This document shows, one piece after another, positions 8,038-14,579 of a DNA stretch of 39,830 nt. How positions within the stretch are numbered: position 1 is the first letter of the stretch; every line of letters starts with the position of its first letter. The notes under the pieces are model-generated. The model was not told where the DNA came from. It saw only the letters and a program-made list of their open reading frames with translations, and did no database searches. This DNA comes from Thermoanaerobacterales bacterium. Its GTDB lineage: Bacteria > Bacillota > Thermosediminibacteria > Thermosediminibacterales > Tepidanaerobacteraceae. The translations under genes were made by a program, and so were the position numbers. The stretch lies in contig DUMA01000028.1 in the NCBI GenBank assembly GCA_012840135.1, positions 1 to 39,830 of the forward strand, read 5' to 3'.

Positions 8038-9465
8038 ATGACATGTGAATCCGAGACATTGATCATCAAGCTTTATCACGGTGAAAAGCAGGAAGCGCTC
8101 ATAATGGACCTGGAGGAATATGTGGTGGGGGCCGTGGCTGCGAGCATGCCTCCGGAATTCCCCAAAGAAGCCCTCAAGGCCCAAGCGGTATGCTGCCGCA
8201 CCATGGCCGTAAAGCGCATGCGCATCTTCGGAGGCAGCGGGTGCAGGCGGCAGCAGGACTTTGACGTTTGCAGCGATCCCATTCACTGTCAGGGTTTTTT
8301 GGGAGAGGAGGATCGGCAGAAGCAATGGCAGAGCCGCTATGAGGAGTACAATCAGAAGATAAGGCAGGCCGTGGAGGAGACCCGGGAGCTGATCCTGGCC
8401 TACAATAATAATCCCATAGAAGCCGTGTATCATCCTGCCTGCGGCGGTTATACCGAGGATTCCGAAAATGTCTGGGGAAACAAAGTTAGCTATCTGCGCA
8501 GGGTGGAGTGCATATACTGCAAGGATTCCCCCTATTGGAAGACCACCCGGAGTTTTTCCGTGCGAGAGCTAAAAAGGAGGCTCGGCATCAATTTTGATGA
8601 CAACCAGGTGGATAAAAAGGAAATACCTGGTCTTGTCGACAGGGTAACCAGCACCGCTGCCGGCCGCATAAAAAAGATGAGGATAGGCGATATGCTCTTT
8701 GATGGAGAAGAAGTCAGGAATCTTTTAAACCTGTCTTCTACCCGTTTTTCATGGAAGGTCTCCAGCATATCCTTCCAGGTCATGGGCATGGGGCACGGTT
8801 TGGGTCTGTGCCAGTACGGTGCCCGCGGCATGGCGCTGCTGGGATTTCCGGTGGATGAAATATTAAAGTTCTACTTTACCGGCGTCGAGCTCAAGGCTCT
8901 GGAAAAACCCACTTCCTCGAAACCCTTAAAGGGCAAGATCATTGTGCTGGATCCGGGCCATGGCGGTGACAGCGGCAGCGCCGGGCCTATGGGCCTTTCC
9001 GAAGGATATGTAAACCTCGAAATTGCCAGGGTTCTGGCGGAAAGCCTGGAAAAGGAAGGGGCCTCCGTCTTTCTCACCCGGGATAAAAATGAGTTCAAAA
9101 GCCTGGCCGAAAGGGTTAAATTCTCCAATGACAGAAAACCGGACATCACCATCAGCATACATCAGAATGTATTTCCAGACGAGCGCATGGGAGGGACCGA
9201 AACTTTTTACTACCCGGGGGATTCGGAAGGCAAAAGGCTGGCCGAGCATATACACCGGCGGCTGGTTTCGACGCTTATGCTCCATGATCTGGGGTCAAAG
9301 CAGGCAGACCTATATGTCTTGAGAGAAACCAACAATCCGTCGGTCCTCATAAATGTGGCTTTTTTAAGCAACCCCGAGGAGGAGCGGCTGCTTTCGGAAC
9401 CCGAATTCAGACAGAAGGCTGCCGGGGCCATAACAGAGGGCGTGGTGTCATATTATCAGGAATAA
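8038..9465 (+). CDS. SpoIID-like lytic transglycosylase fused to an amidase_3 domain, no signal peptide
   Basis: Residues about 15-285 form a SpoIID domain with LEEYVVGAVAASMPPEF, the EALKAQAV motif (putative catalytic Glu44), Cys-rich HPACGGYTEDSENVWG and CIYC, and GMGHGLGLCQYGARGMA. Residues about 297-475 form an N-acetylmuramoyl-L-alanine amidase_3 domain with zinc ligands His308 (DPGHGG), Glu322 and His375 (SIHQN). The usual catalytic Glu in the VLVExGFLSN motif is Asn439 here (VLINVAFLSNPEEE). No signal peptide or membrane helix is visible, although both domains act on peptidoglycan. ATG 8038 is preferred over GTG 8029 because a GGCGGTGG site precedes it. It lies 20 bases after yabG and is probably co-transcribed. 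It resembles a one-piece version of the SpoIID/SpoIIP pair; amidase activity is doubtful. Confidence 0.88.
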   Translation: MTCESETLIIKLYHGEKQEALIMDLEEYVVGAVAASMPPEFPKEALKAQAVCCRTMAVKRMRIFGGSGCRRQQDFDVCSDPIHCQGFLGEEDRQKQWQSRYEEYNQKIRQAVEETRELILAYNNNPIEAVYHPACGGYTEDSENVWGNKVSYLRRVECIYCKDSPYWKTTRSFSVRELKRRLGINFDDNQVDKKEIPGLVDRVTSTAAGRIKKMRIGDMLFDGEEVRNLLNLSSTRFSWKVSSISFQVMGMGHGLGLCQYGARGMALLGFPVDEILKFYFTGVELKALEKPTSSKPLKGKIIVLDPGHGGDSGSAGPMGLSEGYVNLEIARVLAESLEKEGASVFLTRDKNEFKSLAERVKFSNDRKPDITISIHQNVFPDERMGGTETFYYPGDSEGKRLAEHIHRRLVSTLMLHDLGSKQADLYVLRETNNPSVLINVAFLSNPEEERLLSEPEFRQKAAGAITEGVVSYYQE

Positions 9466-9480
9466 TCGGTAAAAAACAGG

Positions 9481-9508
9481 ACCTTCCAGTCGGGAAGGTG
9501 TTTTTTTA
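9481..9508 (+). terminator. Terminator of the yabG-spoIID/amidase unit
   Basis: The stem accttcc/ggaaggt (9481-9487 with 9493-9499) has loop agtcg and is followed by seven or more T. Confidence 0.85.
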
Positions 9509-9521
9509 TTTATTTGGGTGA

Positions 9522-9550
9522 TTGACAAAAAACAACGTGTTTGCTAAAAT
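9522..9550 (+). promoter_or_regulatory. Upstream sigma-A promoter of veg
   Basis: TTGACA at 9522-9527, a 17-base spacer and TAAAAT at 9545-9550. It is the first of two tandem promoters, an arrangement also known for B. subtilis veg. Confidence 0.8.
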
Positions 9551-9560
9551 ATTATAATAT

Positions 9561-9589
9561 TTGACAAAAGACGTAACCAGTGCTATAAT
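9561..9589 (+). promoter_or_regulatory. Downstream sigma-A promoter of veg (perfect consensus)
   Basis: TTGACA at 9561-9566, a 17-base spacer and TATAAT at 9584-9589: both hexamers and the spacing are exact. The start point is expected near 9596, leaving a leader of about 30 bases before the ATG. Confidence 0.92.
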
Positions 9590-9624
9590 ATATATTGTAT
9601 TTTGTATTTTTGAGAGGTGAGGTT

Positions 9625-9906
9625 ATGGCTTCGGCAGATGCTCTCAGCAGGATAAGAAAGAATGTGGAATCCTATGTCGGGAAGACGGTAAGACTCAAAG
9701 CCAACCGCGGCCGTAAAAAGACCTTTGAAAAGGAAGGTATACTGGAGAAGGTGTATCCGAATATATTTGTAGTTAAGGTGACCGAATCGCCGGATTTTGT
9801 AAGGCGTATTTCATACAGTTATTCGGATATATTGACCGAAACAGTGGAACTCACCGTTTGTTCCAAAGGAGAACAAAAAATTAAATTCGGCTCTGTTCAG
9901 TCCTGA
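9625..9906 (+). CDS. veg: Veg family protein
   Basis: A 93-residue Veg protein (DUF1021 family), beginning MASADALSRIRKNVESYVGK and containing VRLKANRGRKK, as in other Firmicutes. In B. subtilis Veg is abundant and stimulates biofilm matrix gene expression. The ATG at 9625 has ribosome site GAGGTGAGG; an upstream in-frame start at 9595 would lie at or before the transcription start. Its place before ispE is conserved, but here 18 kb of extra genes intervene and sspF, which follows veg in B. subtilis, is not seen. Confidence 0.95.
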   Translation: MASADALSRIRKNVESYVGKTVRLKANRGRKKTFEKEGILEKVYPNIFVVKVTESPDFVRRISYSYSDILTETVELTVCSKGEQKIKFGSVQS

Positions 9907-9932
9907 AAAGGGCTATTTTTTTTGCCTTTTTT
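9906..9932 (+). terminator. Terminator of veg
   Basis: The stem aaaagg(g)c/gcctttt has one bulged G, a T-rich loop of about 10 bases and a T run after it. It overlaps the end of the veg stop codon. Confidence 0.65.
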
Positions 9933-10007
9933 ACACAAATCTCCCCCTTTCCAAATATATATATATTAATGACGAAAGATTAGAGGCTGAATAAAGGGGG
10001 AGACAAA

Positions 10008-11012
10008 GTGGACAGAATAAAGAGAATACTGAGGCAGCATGAAAAAAAGCTTTTAAGCCTTGAAAATGTGGTTGGTATTGGCATGGGATACAAGATCGTA
10101 CAGGGCAGGACTACAAATAAGCCTGCTATCATGGTGCTAGTAAAAAAGAAATTTCCGGAAGAACAGTTGAAGTCAAAGCAAATAGTTCCCAAGACTTTAA
10201 ATGAAGTGCCCACGGATGTGATAGAAGTTGGCGAGATACGTCTTCTTGCATCCAGGACCGAAAAGGCCAGGCCGGCCCGGCCGGGCATGAGCATAGGCCA
10301 TTTCAGGATCACAGCCGGCACTTTCGGCGCAGTGGTAAAAGATGAAAAAACCGGGGAACCTCTTATCCTTTCTAACAATCACGTACTGGCCAATGCCACC
10401 GACGGCCGCGATGGGAAATCTGCATTGGGGGACCCCATTTTGCAGCCCGGCACCTATGATGGAGGGAGCATGTCTGACGTGATAGCGCACCTGGAAAGAT
10501 TTGTGCCGATCTTAAAAAACACCGCCGATGATCGATGCCCGGTCGCAAAAAGCATAGAGAAGGCTGCCAACCTGATTTTAAATGTTGTAAAACCTAATTA
10601 TCGCATGCATTTTATAAAGAGCACGCCGTCACATAATCTCGTTGACGCAGCCGTGGCAAAACCGGTAAAGCCCGAGTACATTTCGCAGGAAATCTTTGAC
10701 CTGGGCAGTATAAAAGGCACCGCTGAGCCAAGAATCGGTATGGTGGTTAAAAAAAGCGGACGTACCAGCGGTATCACTTCCAGTGAAATTAAATCCCTGG
10801 ATGTAATGCTCAAAGTCATGCTGGGCCCCTCGGAGGAGGCTACCTTTTATGAGCAAATTCTTACGGGCCCGATGGCCCAGCCAGGAGACAGCGGCTCCAT
10901 TGTGGTGGATGAAAACATGAATGCAGTGGGCCTTCTCTTTGCAGGTTCCGACGAGGCTACCATCCTCAATCCAATAGTGAATGTGATGAAGCTTTTAAAA
11001 GTAACCTTTTAG
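10008..11012 (+). CDS. Trypsin-like (S1-fold) serine protease, apparently cytoplasmic
   Basis: A 334-residue protein with a recognisable catalytic triad: His125 in LSNNHVLA, Asp213 in LVDAAVA and Ser295 in AQPGDSGSIVV. The N-terminal 100 residues (NVVGIGMGYK...) form a chymotrypsin-fold lead-in without signal peptide or membrane helix, so the enzyme probably stays in the cytoplasm (mother cell or vegetative). The start is GTG at 10008, with the GGGGGA ribosome site at 9996-10001. It is flanked by terminators and stands alone between veg and the spore-envelope cluster. A processing role in that cluster is inference; substrate and expression time are unknown. Confidence 0.82.
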   Translation: MDRIKRILRQHEKKLLSLENVVGIGMGYKIVQGRTTNKPAIMVLVKKKFPEEQLKSKQIVPKTLNEVPTDVIEVGEIRLLASRTEKARPARPGMSIGHFRITAGTFGAVVKDEKTGEPLILSNNHVLANATDGRDGKSALGDPILQPGTYDGGSMSDVIAHLERFVPILKNTADDRCPVAKSIEKAANLILNVVKPNYRMHFIKSTPSHNLVDAAVAKPVKPEYISQEIFDLGSIKGTAEPRIGMVVKKSGRTSGITSSEIKSLDVMLKVMLGPSEEATFYEQILTGPMAQPGDSGSIVVDENMNAVGLLFAGSDEATILNPIVNVMKLLKVTF

Positions 11013-11393
11013 TTTTTTAACTGTGATTCCGGTATAAAAGTCGATTTTGGTGGTTGTGACGGCCTGGCATTAGACCGTTCAGCCAGACGTTCAAGCTTGC
11101 CCATAACTCCGCAGGGTTGTGCCGGCAATTGGGCATCCTGCCTCGATGCCGGCCCTGCCGGGGACCCATCGAAGGAGGGCGTTGTATAGAGCCTAGGAAT
11201 GTATTCTGTTTCACTCTATGATACCTTTGAACGTCACAAACCACTATCGACGGTTTTACAATGGAAACATCCTAACATTGAAAAACTGGTAATTTAAGCT
11301 ATGATTAATCTATAATGAGAAAAATGTTACTAATGAGGATAAATTAACCATGATAGTAATATTTTAAACATAAGAGAAAACTTTTATGTTAAT
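11013..11393. other. Gene-free, partly structured spacer of unknown origin
   Basis: No convincing gene. The part at about 11055-11180 is much richer in GC than its surroundings and contains competing helices (tgccca/tgggca, ccggca/tgccgg, ctggc/gccag). A 32-codon open frame starting near 11199 (MYSVSLYDTFERHKPLS...) reads like a protein tail but has no usable ribosome site. It may be a decayed mobile element or an unknown RNA. The rest (11270-11393) is AT-rich without recognised signals. Confidence 0.4.
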
Positions 11394-11432
11394 AGGCAGG
11401 GATTTCCCGTTAAAAGGGACCTGCCTTTTATA
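11394..11432 (+). terminator. Terminator ahead of the CAP-domain gene
   Basis: Outer stem aggcagg/cctgcct (11394-11400 with 11420-11426) plus inner tccc/ggga, then TTTTAT. The transcript it ends is not obvious and may start inside the preceding spacer. Confidence 0.6.
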
Positions 11433-11458
11433 GTGCACCATTTCCCCGGACACCAGAT

Positions 11459-11487
11459 TTGTCGAATTATGTCGATATTGTTATAAT
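11459..11487 (+). promoter_or_regulatory. Sigma-A promoter of the CAP-domain gene
   Basis: TTGTCG at 11459-11464, a 17-base spacer and TATAAT at 11482-11487. This gives a leader of about 50 bases before the ATG at 11543. Confidence 0.75.
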
Positions 11488-11542
11488 TATACTAACATTC
11501 TTGTCTATGCCCAAAAGTTTAAAAATCAGGGAGGTTAGGATA

Positions 11543-12274
11543 ATGTATCGCAACCGTAAAAGCATTTTTATCGCCCTTCTGCTGGCTTTTGTCCTGATCA
11601 TACCCGGCATCGCCAGCGCTACAACCTGGTATAATATCAGGTTCACCGTCAACGGTCAGACCCAGACAATTCAAGTCCCTATAGACAATAATGGCACCGT
11701 GAGTTTTACAAAGACTTACAGGTATGTTTATACTTACAAAGACGGCAAGTGGGTTCTCACTTCGGAAAACGGGCAATCCGGCAGTAAAACAACCCTTCCT
11801 GCGCCCCAGCCTCCAAAGGTGATACCGCCATCTGACAGCGGTAGCAAAAAACCTATCCAAACACCGACACAGCCTTCAATCAAGGGACTCACCGCCGATG
11901 AACAGAAGATGCTGGACCTGGTGAATGCCGAAAGAAAGAAAGCTGGCGTCGAACCATTGAAAATTGACATGAGATTGGTAGAAATTTCACGAAAAAAGAG
12001 TCAGGATATGATAGATAAAAATTATTTCGGCCACACATCGCCCACGTACGGTACTCCTTTTGATGCTCTGAAGGCCAACGGCATTGACTACAGATATGCC
12101 GGAGAAAACCTGGCGGGCGCTTCCAGTGTGGACGAAGCCCATAAAGCATTGATGGCAAGCCCCGGACACAGGGCTAATATCCTGAACCCGAACTTTAATT
12201 ACGTAGGCATAGGGATAGTAGACGGGGGCCCTTACGGCAAAATGTTTACTCAGACATTTATAGGAACAAAATAA
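11543..12274 (+). CDS. Secreted CAP (SCP/PR-1) domain protein, YkwD-like
   Basis: A 243-residue exported protein. Residues 1-26 form a signal peptide (basic MYRNRK, a hydrophobic run, likely cleavage after ASA). A small beta-rich region of about 60 residues follows, then a Pro/Ser/Thr-rich linker (about 75-115). The C-terminal CAP domain (about 120-243) contains LVNAERKKAGVEPL, NYFGHTSP, YAGENLAG and SPGHRANILNP, carrying the conserved His/Glu set. Similar Firmicute proteins (YkwD, some spore-associated) have no firmly known activity. The ATG has ribosome site GGGAGG. A clear sigma-A promoter suggests vegetative expression, unlike the neighbouring sigma-K-type genes. Confidence 0.9.
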   Translation: MYRNRKSIFIALLLAFVLIIPGIASATTWYNIRFTVNGQTQTIQVPIDNNGTVSFTKTYRYVYTYKDGKWVLTSENGQSGSKTTLPAPQPPKVIPPSDSGSKKPIQTPTQPSIKGLTADEQKMLDLVNAERKKAGVEPLKIDMRLVEISRKKSQDMIDKNYFGHTSPTYGTPFDALKANGIDYRYAGENLAGASSVDEAHKALMASPGHRANILNPNFNYVGIGIVDGGPYGKMFTQTFIGTK

Positions 12275-12317
12275 TTTTTTATAGAGGGATAGTTTGTGAA
12301 TTTCCTGTTAATAACCT

Positions 12318-12334
12318 GTGAATAATGTGGATAA
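12318..12334 (+). other. Two adjacent DnaA-box-like sequences
   Basis: TGTGAATAA (12318-12326, one mismatch) overlaps by one base TGTGGATAA (12326-12334), an exact reverse complement of the consensus TTATCCACA. They lie between two genes, upstream of a terminator. The matching region of B. subtilis is near oriC, so a DnaA-titration or regulatory cluster is conceivable; chance is possible. Confidence 0.4.
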
Positions 12335-12339
12335 GTCAG

Positions 12340-12362
12340 GAGGCGATAAGCCTCTTTTTTAT
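12340..12362 (+). terminator. Terminator of the CAP-domain gene
   Basis: The stem gaggc/gcctc (12340-12344 with 12350-12354) has loop gataa and is followed by a T-rich tract. Confidence 0.75.
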
Positions 12363-12370
12363 TTTTTTGA

Positions 12371-12398
12371 ACTTCCGATATATACATCTCATATTATA
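12371..12398 (+). promoter_or_regulatory. Sigma-K-type promoter of the small membrane-acidic protein gene
   Basis: AC at 12371-12372, a 17-base spacer and CATATTATA at 12390-12398, an exact match to AC-N16/17-CATAnnnTA. The start codon lies 37 bases further on. Confidence 0.7.
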
Positions 12399-12434
12399 TA
12401 TTAAGACTTATATGTAAAGGAAAGGGGAGTTATT

Positions 12435-12794
12435 ATGCCGATTTTGATTTATGCTGTGGTAATAGGTATTGTCATAGTAGTCTTCTATCTTTTTTTAAAG
12501 AGACTCTTCAATGAAGACCGGTTAAATTTCCCCAAAGACAGCACAAAAGCCGAGGAAAAAAAGGAGGAAGGCGTGAAAGCACCAATACCGGAGGAATCAA
12601 TGCTGGGAAAAAATCTGCAGGAAGAGACGCCGACTAAAGAAGAGTTGACCGTATATGCATCGGTGGAGGAAAAGTCGGGTTCCGAAGAAAATCAGTCTGA
12701 AGTTTCGGAAAATGAGCCGATCGCACTGGAAAAGTCCCCGACCTGTGACGAAAAAAATGAAATATCTCGGGATGTGCCGGCAAACAAGGAGTAG
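12435..12794 (+). CDS. Small membrane-anchored acidic protein (spore-cluster)
   Basis: A 119-residue protein of unknown function. Residues 1-22 (MPILIYAVVIGIVIVVFYLF) form one membrane helix followed by LKRLF. The rest is hydrophilic and very acidic (many Glu, Ser, Lys), probably disordered. The N-terminus resembles that of the larger SPOCS protein at 22478-24133 (MPVWVYAATLVLVVVICYFL, LKKSF), so the two share an anchor module. The ribosome site is AAAGGGGAG. It lies directly before the SPOCS-LysM gene and has its own sigma-K-type promoter. An anchoring role at a forespore membrane is inference. Confidence 0.8.
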   Translation: MPILIYAVVIGIVIVVFYLFLKRLFNEDRLNFPKDSTKAEEKKEEGVKAPIPEESMLGKNLQEETPTKEELTVYASVEEKSGSEENQSEVSENEPIALEKSPTCDEKNEISRDVPANKE

Positions 12795-12808
12795 CTAAAA
12801 AATAAGTA

Positions 12809-12836
12809 ACATATTTGGCAAGCTTCACATATATTA
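12809..12836 (+). promoter_or_regulatory. Sigma-K-type promoter of the SPOCS-LysM gene
   Basis: AC at 12809-12810, a 17-base spacer and CATATATTA at 12828-12836, an exact match to the sigma-K pattern. It lies 47 bases before the start codon. Confidence 0.7.
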
Positions 12837-12882
12837 TATAAAGAGTAGTAAGTATGTATTTTTTAGGGAAAGGAGGATATGA

Positions 12883-14520
12883 ATGGGTGTACAACTCACA
12901 AAAGAACTGGTAAGGGTCGACCAGGTAGTGGGCGAAGACAAAACTCAGGCTGTGGTGGAAGGAACGATAACTTTACCAAGTGGAAAACCGGATATACAGC
13001 AGGTCATTTCCCATGTTCATGCAACCCTTGATACCGAGAGTCTCACGACCGACATTATAGAAAATAAGGTCATAGTGGAAGGTAAAATTGATGTAAATGC
13101 CATGTATGTTGGCTCAGTGCCGGAAGGTACGCAGCCGGTCCACTTTGTGGAAGGCACTGTGGACTTCAGCTTTTTTGTAAAGATTCCCGGAGCCAAAAAA
13201 GATATGGATGTCAGAGTGAAGGCCCGGATCGAACATGTACAGTCCAGTTTTGACCCTAACAGGCCGAGAGAGATCAAAGTAAGGATTATAGTGGAATTTT
13301 TCGTGAAGGTCACCAGGAGAGTAAAAATCGAGATAGTGGTAGACGCCACCGGCCCCGAGGACCTGCAGGTTTTGAAGAAATCCCTGCGGGTAGATGATGT
13401 GGTGGGAGAAGCCAGAGCCCAGAATATCGTAAAAAGCGATGTATCGGTGCCCGAGGCGAAGCCCGACATCCTGGATATCATCAGGGTTGAAGGCAAGGCC
13501 CGGGAGACCGAAACCAAGATCATCGATGACAAAATTATAATAGAAGGCGTGCTGGAAGTAAGCGTGCTGTATGTGGCTGCCGTTCCTGAAGGGACACCCC
13601 AGCAGCCGGTACATTTTATGGAAGCCGAAGTGCCCTTTACCCAGTTTGTTGAGATTCCCGGTGCCAGGGAAGACATGACCAAGCTTGTAAAGGTGGAAGT
13701 AGAACACATTCGGGGCAGGAGGAAGGATAACAGGACCGTTACGGTAGAGGCCATATTAAAGATCAAGGCTAAGGTCTTCGAGACAAAGGTCCTCGACGTG
13801 GTGGTAGATGTATTCAGTCCTTCAGAAAAACTGGAAGTTGAAAAGACTTTGTTGAAGGTAGATCAGGTCATCGGCGAAGATGAAAATGAAATCGTGGTAA
13901 AAGACGTATTGAACGTGCCGACCGAGAAACCTCCCATCGAACAGATTTACAGAACCAGGGCCAAGGCAGAAGTCACCGAATCCAGCATCATCGATGACAA
14001 GGTAATTGTGGAAGGGGTACTGACGCTGGATACGCTGTACGTGGCCGATGTGACAGGCATCCCCGGAGCTCCGCTGCAGCCATTGCATTTCATGGAGCAT
14101 GAGATCCCCTTCACCACTTTCGTGGAGATACCCGGAGCCAGGGAGGATATGACTCTGGACTTCGATGTGGATGTAGAACATGTATCCTCTAAAGTAGACC
14201 CCAATGACAACAGAAAATTTGAAGTGCGGGTCGTAATCAGGTTGAGGGCAAAGGTAACGAAGATGGTGCAGCTTGAGGTGGTGGTAAATGTCATAGAACC
14301 TGAAGAAGAAGAAAAAGAAGAGGAGAAAGAAGAAAAGGAAAAGAAAGAGGAAGAAAAGCCCTCCATGACCATCTATATCGTTCAAAGGGGCGACACCCTT
14401 TGGAACATAGCCAAGAGATACAATGTTACTGTAGACTCTATCGTGAAGGCAAACAACATAGCAAACCCTGACAGCATCATGCCCGGCCAGCAGTTGGTAA
14501 TACCCCGCCGCATGATGTAA
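12883..14520 (+). CDS. SPOCS (DUF3794) x3 + LysM protein, SipL/SpoVID-like spore morphogenetic protein
   Basis: A 545-residue protein with three SPOCS repeats (about 1-155, 160-325 and 330-470). Each carries the pattern [N/D]K[V/I]I[V/I]EG...YV...VHF.E...F..FV.IPGA..DM. A Glu/Lys-rich linker (about 470-490) leads to a C-terminal LysM domain (about 493-540; YIVQRGDTLWNIAKRYNV). SPOCS plus LysM is the architecture of C. difficile SipL, which binds SpoIVA and tethers the coat to the forespore; SpoVID plays that part in Bacillus. It is therefore a strong candidate coat morphogenetic protein and possible YabG substrate. The ribosome site is AAAGGAGG. It is preceded by a sigma-K-type promoter and followed by a bidirectional terminator. 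SipL of C. difficile is expressed early (sigma-E), so this may be a late paralogue rather than SipL itself. Confidence 0.88.
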   Translation: MGVQLTKELVRVDQVVGEDKTQAVVEGTITLPSGKPDIQQVISHVHATLDTESLTTDIIENKVIVEGKIDVNAMYVGSVPEGTQPVHFVEGTVDFSFFVKIPGAKKDMDVRVKARIEHVQSSFDPNRPREIKVRIIVEFFVKVTRRVKIEIVVDATGPEDLQVLKKSLRVDDVVGEARAQNIVKSDVSVPEAKPDILDIIRVEGKARETETKIIDDKIIIEGVLEVSVLYVAAVPEGTPQQPVHFMEAEVPFTQFVEIPGAREDMTKLVKVEVEHIRGRRKDNRTVTVEAILKIKAKVFETKVLDVVVDVFSPSEKLEVEKTLLKVDQVIGEDENEIVVKDVLNVPTEKPPIEQIYRTRAKAEVTESSIIDDKVIVEGVLTLDTLYVADVTGIPGAPLQPLHFMEHEIPFTTFVEIPGAREDMTLDFDVDVEHVSSKVDPNDNRKFEVRVVIRLRAKVTKMVQLEVVVNVIEPEEEEKEEEKEEKEKKEEEKPSMTIYIVQRGDTLWNIAKRYNVTVDSIVKANNIANPDSIMPGQQLVIPRRMM

Positions 14521-14537
14521 ATCGGCTGAAAACAATT

Positions 14538-14565
14538 AAATCCCGCTTAAGGCGGGATTTTTATT
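14538..14565. terminator. Bidirectional terminator between convergent SPOCS genes
   Basis: A 9-bp stem aaatcccgc/gcgggattt (14538-14546 with 14552-14560) has loop ttaag, with T-rich sequence on both sides when read on either strand. Confidence 0.85.
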
Positions 14566-14579
14566 TTGGTCAATCCAAT

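Noticed and set aside
9935-9975. Sigma-K-type promoter before the serine protease
   Set aside because: AC-N17-CAAATATAT is only a loose match in an AT-repeat; too weak to call.
11017-11244. 75-codon reverse open frame rich in Arg, His and Asn
   Set aside because: No ribosome site and no recognised domain; considered as a transposase scrap but not supportable.
13017-13766. 249-codon reverse open frame, Ser/Thr-rich
   Set aside because: Antisense shadow of the SPOCS-LysM gene.
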